A stretch of 64,000 nucleotides of DNA from Tersicoccus solisilvae (GTDB taxonomy: Bacteria; Actinomycetota; Actinomycetes; Actinomycetales; Micrococcaceae), in assembly GCF_014643255.1 (NCBI RefSeq), contig NZ_BMJI01000013.1, forward strand, positions 21,363-85,362. The letters run 5' to 3'. The position numbers were made by a program, and so were the translations under genes. The notes beneath the pieces were generated by a model. The model was not told where the DNA came from, made no database searches, and was given only the letters and a program-made list of their open reading frames with translations. Shown here one piece after another: positions 25,237 to 32,529 of the stretch (the first letter of the stretch is position 1; each line of letters begins with the position of its first letter).

Positions 25237-25680
25237 TCAGTCCCAGGCCCCGGCGGCGGCGTCGCCCTGCGCCGTCACCTGCGACATCAGACCGGCGAAG
25301 TCCTCGAGGTGCCACGTCGTGTCGATCCGGCCGGCTCGCACCCGGTGCACGTCCATCGTGCGGATCGCGATGCGCCGCCCGGTCGGCGGGTGGCCGAGGA
25401 AGGCCCCGCGGTGCGTGCCGGTGACCGTGTTGCGGACGGCGACGCGATCGCCGTCGACGAGCAGATCCTCGTTGACGACGTCGTAGTCGGGGAACGCGTG
25501 GCGGAACGTCTCGATCTGGGCGGCGAGCCCGGCGGCTCCCGGCTGCTGGCCGGGAGCGAGTGGCAGATCCACCCAGCCGATGGCGAGAACATCCCGGTGG
25601 ATCGCGGTGTCGCCGGTGCGGAACGGTTCGTAGAAGGCGCGCACCAGACCCTTCAGGTCGGCCGGCTCGGATCTCGTCAT
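25237..25680 (-). CDS. SnoaL-like (NTF2-fold) ester cyclase family protein
   Basis: 147 residues with the NTF2-like fold: LVRAFYEPFRTGD, FRHAFPDYDV, DRVAVRNTVTGTHRGAFLG and IRTMDVHRVRAGRI. Such proteins are annotated SnoaL-like polyketide cyclase or ester cyclase, but most are not tied to polyketides; isomerase, hydrolase or carrier roles are known. A GGAGGAC site precedes the ATG. It is cotranscribed with a small membrane protein and a TetR regulator, which suggests a ligand-induced detoxification or modification role. Confidence 0.82.
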   Translation of the reverse strand: MTRSEPADLKGLVRAFYEPFRTGDTAIHRDVLAIGWVDLPLAPGQQPGAAGLAAQIETFRHAFPDYDVVNEDLLVDGDRVAVRNTVTGTHRGAFLGHPPTGRRIAIRTMDVHRVRAGRIDTTWHLEDFAGLMSQVTAQGDAAAGAWD

Positions 25681-25719
25681 GATGTCCTCCTGGCGTGGTA
25701 CTGAGCGGTTCAGCTGCGG

Positions 25720-26082
25720 TCAGCCGAGCGCGAGAACGAGCCCGGCGGCGACGAGGACAGCGGCAGTGGCCCCGTGAATGCCGAGCGCGGTGGAGAGCGT
25801 CCCGTGGTTGGCCCGGACGATGATCGCATCGCCGATCGGCGTGATCGCCGCCGCCACCATCACCCAACCCAACGCCTGCCGACCGGCGACGATCAGCACC
25901 ACGACGAGCACGATGCCGGAGGCGATGTCGCGGACGCCCTTGATGCTGGTGAGGGCGCGGAAGCTGTCCGCCGGAACCCCGTAACCCGCCACGGCGACGC
26001 GAGGTGCGACGATGAAGCGGGCGCCGATGAGCACGATGAGGACGCAGACCAGGAGTGCGACGACGAGTGCGGCGATGACCAA
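25720..26082 (-). CDS. DUF4267-like small membrane protein
   Basis: 120 residues, four hydrophobic helices, with the DUF4267-like pattern GARFIVAPRVAVAGYGVPAD and then IKGVRDIASGIVLVVV and GDAIIVRANHG. Function unknown; such genes are often next to TetR regulators. The start is a TTG with GAAGAAGGGG upstream, because no ATG or GTG is available at the right place. First gene of the TetR operon. The palindromic operator begins 22 nt upstream. Confidence 0.78.
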   Translation of the reverse strand: MVIAALVVALLVCVLIVLIGARFIVAPRVAVAGYGVPADSFRALTSIKGVRDIASGIVLVVVLIVAGRQALGWVMVAAAITPIGDAIIVRANHGTLSTALGIHGATAAVLVAAGLVLALG

Positions 26083-26103
26083 GGGACGCCCCTTCTTCAG
26101 ATA

Positions 26104-26123
26104 GCAACGTTATATAACGATGC
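26104..26123 (-). promoter_or_regulatory. Palindromic TetR operator overlapping the operon promoter
   Basis: GCAnCGTTATATAACGnTGC is a 20-nt inverted repeat with only the two n positions unpaired; the inner 12 nt are perfect. It lies 22-41 nt before the DUF4267 start and includes a TATAAC-like -10. It is strikingly AT-rich for this genome. It is the best operator candidate for the TetR encoded at 24643. Confidence 0.75.
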
Positions 26124-26184
26124 TAGCCAAACCGCACGGCTCGTCAAGGGATCTCGTGCCGAAGCGCGGGATTCCGTCCGTCCG

Positions 26185-26499
26185 TCAGGACTTCACGAGC
26201 CGCGCGATGGCGTCGGACGCTTCCTTGATCTTCTGCTCCGCCTCCGAGCCGCCGGCCTTCGCCGCGTCGACGACGCAGTGCTTGAGGTGGTCGTCCAGCA
26301 GGCCGAGCGCCACGTTCTCCAGGGCGCTGGTGAGCGCGCTGATCTGGGTGAGGATGTCGATGCAGTACGTGTCCTGGTCGATCATCCGGTGGATGCCGCG
26401 CGCCTGGCCCTCGATGCGCTTGAGCCGCGCCAGGTACCGGTCCTTGTCGCTGATGTACCCGTGGACGGGGCTCGACGGAGTCTCGGGGGTGGTGGCCAT
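26185..26499 (-). CDS. csoR: Copper-sensing repressor CsoR
   Basis: A small all-helical repressor that leaves DNA when it binds Cu(I). It has 104 residues with the three ligands at the right spacing: Cys46 (TYCIDI), His71 and Cys75 (HLKHCV), equivalent to the C-H-C set of mycobacterial CsoR. The region RLKRIEGQARGIHRMI is the conserved DNA-contact helix. It follows copB on the same strand after 19 nt. The CsoR-type box upstream of copB (28691-28707) makes a self-contained copper-responsive operon. Confidence 0.92.
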   Translation of the reverse strand: MATTPETPSSPVHGYISDKDRYLARLKRIEGQARGIHRMIDQDTYCIDILTQISALTSALENVALGLLDDHLKHCVVDAAKAGGSEAEQKIKEASDAIARLVKS

Positions 26500-26518
26500 G
26501 GTGGTGGCTTCCTTCCTC

Positions 26519-28678
26519 TCAGCTGCTGTCGGTCGTGCGGTGGTCGAGGAACGCGCCGGCGCTGCTGGCCGGTCTGAGGTCCAGGCGGCGCAGCAGCTGG
26601 GCGTTGAGCGCCACGACGACGGTGGAGATCGACATCAGGATCGCACCGACGCTCATCGGCAGCACGAACCCGATGGGGGCGAGGACCCCGGCGGCCAGCG
26701 GCACGGAGATCAGATTGTATCCGGCGGCCCACCACAGGTTCTGCTTCATCTTCTGGTACGCGGCACGCGACAGCACGATCACCGAGAGCACCGACCGCGG
26801 GTCGGAGGAGGCGAGGATGACGCCCGCCGAGGCGATGGCGACGTCCGTGCCGGCGCCGATCGCGATGCCGACGTCGGCGGCCGCGAGCGCGGGCGCGTCG
26901 TTCACGCCGTCGCCGACCATCGCCACCCGCCGGCCCTCCCGCTGCAGCTCCGCCACGGTCTCGGCCTTGTCCTCGGGCCGGACTCCGGCGTACACGCGGT
27001 CGATGCCGAGCTCGCGGGCGACGGTGTCCGCCACGGCCCGCGCGTCGCCGGTCACCATGACGACCTGCACCCCGGCGGCGTGCAGCGCGTCCACGGCGTC
27101 GCGGGACTCGGGCCGCACCTCGTCGGCCAGCCGGAGCGCCCCGGCCACCCGACCGCCGACGACGACGTGCAGGACGATCGCGCCCTCGTCGTGCCAGCGG
27201 CCCGCGGTGGTCAGTTCGTCGAGGCCGTGCTGCTCGAGCAGGCGCGGGCCGCCGACCTCGACGACGTCGCCGTCCACGGTGGCCCGCACGCCGACGGCGG
27301 GGGAGGAGGTGAAACCGTCCGCCGGCGGGACGTCGATCCCCCGGTCCTCCGCGGCCCGGACGATCGCCTTCGCCAGCGGGTGCTCGCTCGCCCGTTCGGC
27401 CGCGGCGGCGACTGCGAGCACGTCGTCCTGGGACCGGCTCCCGTCCGCGGTCGCGACGGCCGTGACCGTCGGCTCGCCCCGGGTCAGGGTGCCGGTCTTG
27501 TCCACGAGCACCGTGTCCACGGTGCGCATCGACTCCAGGGCCAGCCGGTCGGTGACGAGCACCCCGCCGCGTGCGGCGCGCTCGGTCGCGATCGCCACCA
27601 CCAGGGGGATGGCCAGGCCGAGGGCGTGGGGGCAGGCGATGACGAGGACGGTGATGGTGCGCACGACGGCGTCGTCGGGCAGGCCGACCGCGCTCCAGAC
27701 CAGCGCGGTGATCACCGCGGAACCGAGGGCGAACCAGAACAGCCAGGCCGCCGCCGTGTCGGCGATCCGCTGGGCCCGTGAGGTGGAGCTCTGCGCGTCC
27801 GCGACCAGCCTGCGGATGCCGGCCAGCGCGGTGTCGTCGCCGGTGGCGGTCACCTCGACGCGCAGCCCGGAATCGGTGGCCACGGTGCCGGCGACGACGC
27901 GGTCCCCGGTGCCCCGGTCCACCGGCGTCGACTCCCCGGTGACCATCGACTCGTCCATGCTGGCGGCCCCGTCGAGGATCCGCCCGTCGGCCGGTACCGC
28001 GGCGCCGGGCCGCACGAGCACGACGTCGCCGACCACCAGGTCCGCCGGGGCCACCGGCACGACGTCGTCCCCGTCGATCCGCTCGGCGGTGTCCGGCAGC
28101 AGCGCGGCGAGGGAGTCGAGGGCGGACGTGGTCAGCGCCAGCGAGCGCATCTCGATCCAGTGCCCGAGCAGCATGATGACGACCAGCAGGGCGAGTTCCC
28201 ACCAGAAGTTCAGCTGCGCGTCGAGCAGGCGCAGGCTCGCGCCCCACGAGGCGAGGAAGGCGACCGTGATGGCGAGGGCGATCAGCAGCATCATCCCGGG
28301 CCTACGAGACCGGAGTTCCGCGACGCCGCCGGTGAGGAACGGCCGGCCGCCCCCGGCGTAGAGCACGGTGCCGAGGACGGGGGAGACCCAGCGCACCCAC
28401 GCGGCGTCGGGCAGGTGGTAGCCGAGCAGGTGGGCGAACATGTCGTTGCACGCGACCACCGGGACGGCGATCACGAGCATGATCCAGAACAGGCGGCGGA
28501 ATTGGGCGACGTGATCGCCGTGGCCGCCGTGGCCGCCGTGGCCGCCGTGATGACCCGGATGTCCGTGGTCCGGATGGTCGCCGTGCCCGGCATGGTCGTG
28601 GCGGGAGGGGGTGCCGTCCGGAGCGGTCATCGGGTGGGCGTCGTCGAGGGCGGGGGTGGCGTGCGGATCTCGTGCCAT
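26519..28678 (-). CDS. copB: Copper-translocating P-type ATPase, CopB (CPH) type
   Basis: Exports copper at the expense of ATP. It has 719 residues. The N-terminus (about 24-58) is His/Gly/Asp-rich with HGGHGGHGGHGDH and replaces the CxxC metal-binding domains of CopA. Then come membrane helices, the actuator motif TGES (about 256), the transmembrane metal motif IACPHALGLA (CPH, typical of P1B-3), the phosphorylation site DKTGTLT, SEHPLAKAI, and the hinge VGDGVNDAPALA. CPH pumps are linked to Cu, and the adjacent csoR supports this. The His repeat is encoded by an imperfect 9-nt DNA repeat. ATG start just below the CsoR box. Confidence 0.92.
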   Translation of the reverse strand: MARDPHATPALDDAHPMTAPDGTPSRHDHAGHGDHPDHGHPGHHGGHGGHGGHGDHVAQFRRLFWIMLVIAVPVVACNDMFAHLLGYHLPDAAWVRWVSPVLGTVLYAGGGRPFLTGGVAELRSRRPGMMLLIALAITVAFLASWGASLRLLDAQLNFWWELALLVVIMLLGHWIEMRSLALTTSALDSLAALLPDTAERIDGDDVVPVAPADLVVGDVVLVRPGAAVPADGRILDGAASMDESMVTGESTPVDRGTGDRVVAGTVATDSGLRVEVTATGDDTALAGIRRLVADAQSSTSRAQRIADTAAAWLFWFALGSAVITALVWSAVGLPDDAVVRTITVLVIACPHALGLAIPLVVAIATERAARGGVLVTDRLALESMRTVDTVLVDKTGTLTRGEPTVTAVATADGSRSQDDVLAVAAAAERASEHPLAKAIVRAAEDRGIDVPPADGFTSSPAVGVRATVDGDVVEVGGPRLLEQHGLDELTTAGRWHDEGAIVLHVVVGGRVAGALRLADEVRPESRDAVDALHAAGVQVVMVTGDARAVADTVARELGIDRVYAGVRPEDKAETVAELQREGRRVAMVGDGVNDAPALAAADVGIAIGAGTDVAIASAGVILASSDPRSVLSVIVLSRAAYQKMKQNLWWAAGYNLISVPLAAGVLAPIGFVLPMSVGAILMSISTVVVALNAQLLRRLDLRPASSAGAFLDHRTTDSS

Positions 28679-28690
28679 GACCCATACTGT

Positions 28691-28707
28691 ATACCCCTAG
28701 GGGGTAT
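28691..28707 (-). promoter_or_regulatory. CsoR operator in the copB-csoR promoter
   Basis: ATACCCC-TAG-GGGGTAT is a perfect inverted repeat 13 nt upstream of the copB start, with a CAGTAT/TATACA promoter element beside it. It matches the GC-core, TA-flanked boxes bound by actinobacterial CsoR proteins. Copper derepression is expected from the family. Confidence 0.82.
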
Positions 28708-28747
28708 TAGCGAAGGGTGGCAACCCGGCGTCAGGAAGGATGGCCTC

Positions 28748-29830
28748 ATGTCCGCCTCAGCCGTGTCCCTCGATCGTTCCGCCTGGGCCTCCGCCTTCGC
28801 CCGGGTGGTGATCGGCAACCTCCAGCGGGAGTACCCGTACGTCGCGCACCACGCGACAGCCGGTCCCGACGACCGGGCGCTGCCGGTTGACCTGCACCCC
28901 GCGTTCGCGACGTCGTACGACTGGCACTCCTCGGTGCACATGCACTGGCTGGCGGCGCGGCTGCTCGCGTATGCGGCGACCGCGCCGGACGCGCACGGCA
29001 TCGGCCTCGAGGAGGGCCTGAAGGCCCGACTCACCGACCTCCTGTCGGCCCATTTGACCGGCCCCCACGTGCAGCGGGAGGCCGAGTACCTGACGGCGGC
29101 GCCGGACTGGGAACGGCCCTACGGATGGGCCTGGGCGTTCCGGCTCGCGGCCGAGGTCTCGACGTCCGAGGTGCCGGCCGTCCGGGCGCTGGCGCCGGGG
29201 TTCGCCCCGTTCCTCGACGTGCTCGAGGACGTGACCGCCCGGTGGCTGGCGAATGCGGCCTACCCCGTGCGCCACGGCGTGCACGGGAACTCGGCGTTCG
29301 GGCTGATGCTCACCCTCGACGCCGCCCGCGTGCTCGGCCGGACCGACCTCGCCGACACGGCGTCGCGCACGGCACGGGCGTGGTTCGGCGCGGACGCGGG
29401 CTGGCCGTTCGCCTGGGAGCGCAGCGGGCACGACTTCCTGTCCGCGGGGCTGGCCGAGGCCGACCTGATGCGGGCCGTGCTGCCGCCGGCCGAGTTCGCC
29501 GGCTGGGCGGAGGACTTCTTCTCGGCGCTCCGGCCGGGCGACGACGTGCTCGCGCCGGCCGTCGTGCGCGACGAGAACGACCCCCAGCAGGTGCACCTGT
29601 TCGGCCTGGATCTCTCCCGTGCCGGGGCCGCGCGCCGCATCGTCGACGCGCTTCGAAGCGCGGGTGCGGCCGGAGGCCCCGTCGACCTGCTCGAACCCGC
29701 AGTCGACCCGCTGCTCGCGGCCGGCCTCGCCGCGAGCGTCGGCGAGGAGTACTACTCCACGCACTGGCTCGCCTCGTTCGCGTGGGACGCCATGGAGGCC
29801 CGGGAGCACGCCGCCCGCACCGCCGGCTGA
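28748..29830 (+). CDS. DUF2891 family protein
   Basis: 360 residues, soluble, rich in His and Trp. Family-like segments are LQREYPYVAHH near the N-terminus, DWHSSVHMHWLAARLL, YGWAWAFRLAAE, VRHGVHGNSAFGLML, SGHDFLSAGLAEADLM and the C-terminal YYSTHWLASFAWDA. The repeated His-containing helices suggest an alpha/alpha-toroid hydrolase-like fold, but no activity is known. Start ATG has AGGAAGGA 5 nt upstream; the frame is open far upstream but there it overlaps copB. Divergent from copB across the CsoR box, so copper regulation is possible but unproven. Confidence 0.82.
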   Translation: MSASAVSLDRSAWASAFARVVIGNLQREYPYVAHHATAGPDDRALPVDLHPAFATSYDWHSSVHMHWLAARLLAYAATAPDAHGIGLEEGLKARLTDLLSAHLTGPHVQREAEYLTAAPDWERPYGWAWAFRLAAEVSTSEVPAVRALAPGFAPFLDVLEDVTARWLANAAYPVRHGVHGNSAFGLMLTLDAARVLGRTDLADTASRTARAWFGADAGWPFAWERSGHDFLSAGLAEADLMRAVLPPAEFAGWAEDFFSALRPGDDVLAPAVVRDENDPQQVHLFGLDLSRAGAARRIVDALRSAGAAGGPVDLLEPAVDPLLAAGLAASVGEEYYSTHWLASFAWDAMEAREHAARTAG

Positions 29831-29841
29831 CGCGAGGACGG

Positions 29842-30189
29842 TCAGGACATGCCGGCGACGTTCACGAGGACGACGAACGTCGCCGTACCGAGGCCGACGC
29901 TGAGCAGCGTGCGCCGCCCGAAGGCCAGGTGCACGACGACGGTGACGACCGCGGCGATCGCCCCGGAGAGCAGGGAGGGAAGGTCGTGACCGGCGGAGGA
30001 GCGGAACGTGGCCGCGGCGAGGATGGCCAGGATGCCCACCGGCATCCACACGGACATCGTCCGGACGAACCGGGACGCGCGCAGGGGCCGGAGCAGCGCG
30101 AACGGCAGCGCCCGCAGGGAGAAGGTGACGACGAAGATGATCGCCAGCACCCCGGCGACGTACCAGGGATCGACCGACCCGCCGATCAC
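29842..30189 (-). CDS. azlD: Branched-chain amino acid exporter small subunit AzlD
   Basis: The small membrane partner of AzlC. It has 115 residues and four helices, with the family segment FSLRALPFALLRPLR near residue 23 and GILAILAAATF. The GTG start overlaps the azlC stop (GTGA), so translation is coupled. Together the pair resembles the Bacillus AzlCD and Corynebacterium BrnFE exporters of branched-chain amino acids or methionine. The divergent Lrp-type regulator beyond azlC mirrors the brnFE-lrp arrangement. Confidence 0.9.
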   Translation of the reverse strand: MIGGSVDPWYVAGVLAIIFVVTFSLRALPFALLRPLRASRFVRTMSVWMPVGILAILAAATFRSSAGHDLPSLLSGAIAAVVTVVVHLAFGRRTLLSVGLGTATFVVLVNVAGMS

Positions 30190-30899
30190 GCTGCCGCCTC
30201 TCGGGTCCGAGTCAGTGCCCAGCGGGCCACGAGCAGCACGACGAAGCCGATCAGCCCGGCGAACAGCGCCGAGTCCGGTACCAGCACGATCGCGGCGGAG
30301 AAGCTGAGGCCGGCCAGCAGCAGGGAGGGCAGTTCCTTCCGGCTGCGGCAGGCGTCCAGGGTGAGCGTGATGAAGAGGGCGCAGAGGGCGAACTCGAGGC
30401 CCTGGATCCGGAACGGGATCAGCTGCGCGAGCGCGACGCCGGTCAGGCCGCCGCCCACCCAGTACGACTGGAACGCGAGCTGCATCGCGAGCAGCCGCCA
30501 CGACGTCCACGCGCGCGGCCGGCCCGCGGTCACCGCGAACGCCTCGTCGATCAGCGCGTACATGGAGTAGAACCGCGCCACGGGGTTGCGCACCACGTGC
30601 AGGGGGAACGTGAAGGCGTAGAAGACGTGCCGGAAGTTGACCAGGAAGGTGGTCAACGCGATGGTCGCCAGCGGGGTGGCCACCGTGATCATGCTGATCA
30701 TCAGCAGCTCGAGGGACCCCGCGAAGCCGAAGATCGACAGGGCCGGCGCGATCCACCACGGCAGACCCGCCTGGATCACGAGCAGGCCGAACGCGATGCC
30801 GATCGGGTACATGCCCAGCCCCGCGGCGAGGGAGTCCCGCGCGCCCGCGGCCACCTGCTGGCGCCGGGTCTGCGGGGGCGCCGCCACGATCGTCTCCAC
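30186..30899 (-). CDS. azlC: Branched-chain amino acid exporter large subunit AzlC
   Basis: 237 residues with about seven helices and the AzlC motifs LGMYPIGIAFGLLV, GFAGSLELLMISMI, FLVNFRHVFYAFTFPLH and YALIDEAFAV. This is the large subunit of an AzlCD/BrnFE-type exporter that relieves excess branched-chain amino acids or methionine. GTG start with GGTGAG before it. The 79-nt gap to the divergent Lrp gene contains a palindrome (30961-30973), so control by that Lrp protein is likely. Confidence 0.91.
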   Translation of the reverse strand: METIVAAPPQTRRQQVAAGARDSLAAGLGMYPIGIAFGLLVIQAGLPWWIAPALSIFGFAGSLELLMISMITVATPLATIALTTFLVNFRHVFYAFTFPLHVVRNPVARFYSMYALIDEAFAVTAGRPRAWTSWRLLAMQLAFQSYWVGGGLTGVALAQLIPFRIQGLEFALCALFITLTLDACRSRKELPSLLLAGLSFSAAIVLVPDSALFAGLIGFVVLLVARWALTRTREAAA

Positions 30900-30960
30900 C
30901 TCACCATGTTCTCAGGATCGGCGAGCCATCCGGTTGCCGGATCATTCGTTCAGACCGCGA

Positions 30961-30973
30961 ATCGTGCAACGAT
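30961..30973. promoter_or_regulatory. Lrp/AsnC-type palindrome between azlC and lrp
   Basis: ATCGT-GCA-ACGAT is a perfect 5+5 inverted repeat, 6 nt before the Lrp gene start and 62 nt before azlC. Lrp/AsnC proteins bind short, weak palindromes of this size. The assignment rests on symmetry and place. Confidence 0.5.
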
Positions 30974-30978
30974 ATGGC

Positions 30979-31428
30979 ATGGATCGCACCGATCGCGCCA
31001 TCATCGACATTTTGCGCTCCGATGGGCGCATCTCGAACGTCGCCCTCGCCGACCGGGTCGGCCTGACGCCGGGGCCGTGTCTGCGCCGGGTGCAGCGGCT
31101 GGAGGAGGACGGCGTGATCCTCGGCTACCGCGCGGACATCGACCCGGCGGCGGTCGACGAGGGCTTCGAGGTGATCCTCGACGTCGCCCTCCACCAGTTC
31201 GACCTGGCGACCGTCGACCACTTCGAACAGACCGTCGAGCGGATGCACGAGGTTCTCGAGCTGTTCCGGCTCTTCGGCTCACCCGACTACTTCCTCCGCG
31301 TCGCCGTCGCCGACCTGGCCGCCTACGAGGCGTTCGTCCGGAACGAGATCATGACCATCGCCGGCATCCAGACGGTGACCTCGCGGTTCCCCATGAAGGT
31401 GATCAAGTCGCTGCGCCGGGTACCGTGA
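30979..31428 (+). CDS. Lrp/AsnC-family transcriptional regulator
   Basis: 149 residues: N-terminal winged helix (DRAIIDILRSDGRISNVALA, then DRVGLTPGPCLRRVQRLEE) and C-terminal RAM ligand-binding domain (HEVLELFRLFGSPDYFLRVA, then NEIMTIAGIQTVTSRF). Such proteins sense amino acids as dimers to octamers. It is divergent from azlCD, as lrp is from brnFE in Corynebacterium, so it probably activates export when leucine-type amino acids or methionine accumulate. The upstream frame is open but shadows azlC. Confidence 0.92.
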   Translation: MDRTDRAIIDILRSDGRISNVALADRVGLTPGPCLRRVQRLEEDGVILGYRADIDPAAVDEGFEVILDVALHQFDLATVDHFEQTVERMHEVLELFRLFGSPDYFLRVAVADLAAYEAFVRNEIMTIAGIQTVTSRFPMKVIKSLRRVP

Positions 31429-31556
31429 GCGGCCGCTGACGCCGCCGTCGGGCGATCCGTCACCTGGAACATGCCGGCTCGACGCCGGGGGTTCACGTTC
31501 GCCCGGCATCGTTGAAGACTGGGACCTCTGTGGGCGACCGGTGAGGAGTGACGGAC

Positions 31557-32462
31557 ATGAGCGATCAGCGCGTCGAGGGATTGCGCGAGTACATCGACCA
31601 GCTGCGGGACGAGGGGTACTCGGTCCGCGACGGACACACCGCCGATCCCGATCTGATCGACCCGGAGGGCAACGCCGTCTCCACCTGGCGCGAAGGCTAC
31701 CCGTACGAGGAGCGCCTGGATCGCGACGAGTACGAGTTCGAGAAGTACCTCCTGCAGATCGAGCTGCTCAAGTTCCAGTACTGGCTGGAGGACAACGGCA
31801 GGCGCGCCATCATCCTGTTCGAGGGACGGGACGCGGCCGGCAAGGGGGGCACGATCAAGAGGTTCACCGAGCACCTCAACCCGCGGACGGCGCGCGTCGT
31901 CGCCCTCACGAAGCCGACGGAACGCGAGCAGGGTCAGTGGTACTTCCAGCGGTACGTGCAGCACCTGCCCACCGCCGGCGAGATCGTGATGTTCGACCGG
32001 TCCTGGTACAACCGCTCCGGCGTGGAACGCGTCATGGGCTTCTGCAGCGACGAGGAGTACGAGCAGTTCATGATCCAGGCTCCGCAGTTCGAGCGGATGC
32101 TCGTCGAGTCCGGCATCCACGTGACGAAGCTGTGGTTCTCGGTCTCGCGGACCGAGCAACGGACGAGGTTCGCCATCCGGCAGCTGGACCCGGTGCGCCG
32201 CTGGAAGCTCTCGCCGATGGACCTGGCGTCGCTGGACCGCTGGGAGGACTACACGGTCGCCAAGGAGGAGATGTTCCGCCGGACGGACAAGAACTACGCC
32301 GCCTGGATGATCGTCCGGTCCAACGACAAGAAGCGCGCCCGGCTGAATGCGATGCGGTTCTTCCTGGGACAGTTCGCCTACGACGGGCGGGACGACAAGG
32401 TCGTGCGCAAGCCCGACCCGCAGCTGGTGATGCGAGGCAAGCGGGAGATCGCCGACGAGTGA
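31557..32462 (+). CDS. ppk2: Polyphosphate kinase 2 family protein
   Basis: Transfers phosphate between polyphosphate and nucleotides, usually making NTP or NDP from polyphosphate. It has 301 residues with Walker A-like GRDAAGKGGTIKR (about 94-106), Walker B-like MFDRSWYNRSGVERVMGF, the lid region RFAIRQLDPVRRWKLSP and the terminal DDKVVRKPDPQLV. Length fits the single-domain class (PPK2 class I-type). The ATG at 31557 was chosen over the GTG at 31548 because GAGGAG lies 8 nt before it. It is a monocistron about 70 nt upstream of recQ. Whether it prefers GDP or ADP cannot be read. Confidence 0.94.
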   Translation: MSDQRVEGLREYIDQLRDEGYSVRDGHTADPDLIDPEGNAVSTWREGYPYEERLDRDEYEFEKYLLQIELLKFQYWLEDNGRRAIILFEGRDAAGKGGTIKRFTEHLNPRTARVVALTKPTEREQGQWYFQRYVQHLPTAGEIVMFDRSWYNRSGVERVMGFCSDEEYEQFMIQAPQFERMLVESGIHVTKLWFSVSRTEQRTRFAIRQLDPVRRWKLSPMDLASLDRWEDYTVAKEEMFRRTDKNYAAWMIVRSNDKKRARLNAMRFFLGQFAYDGRDDKVVRKPDPQLVMRGKREIADE

Positions 32463-32529
32463 CCCGGCGATGTCCCCAGGGCCCGATGACGTCTTGGGTT
32501 CCGTCGGTGGCACCTGAGATTCTGAGGGC

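Noticed and set aside
28510..28550. Nine-nt repeats in the copB 5' part as a CRISPR or minisatellite
   Set aside because: They encode the in-frame HGG repeat of the pump's His-rich N-terminus; no spacers and no cas genes.
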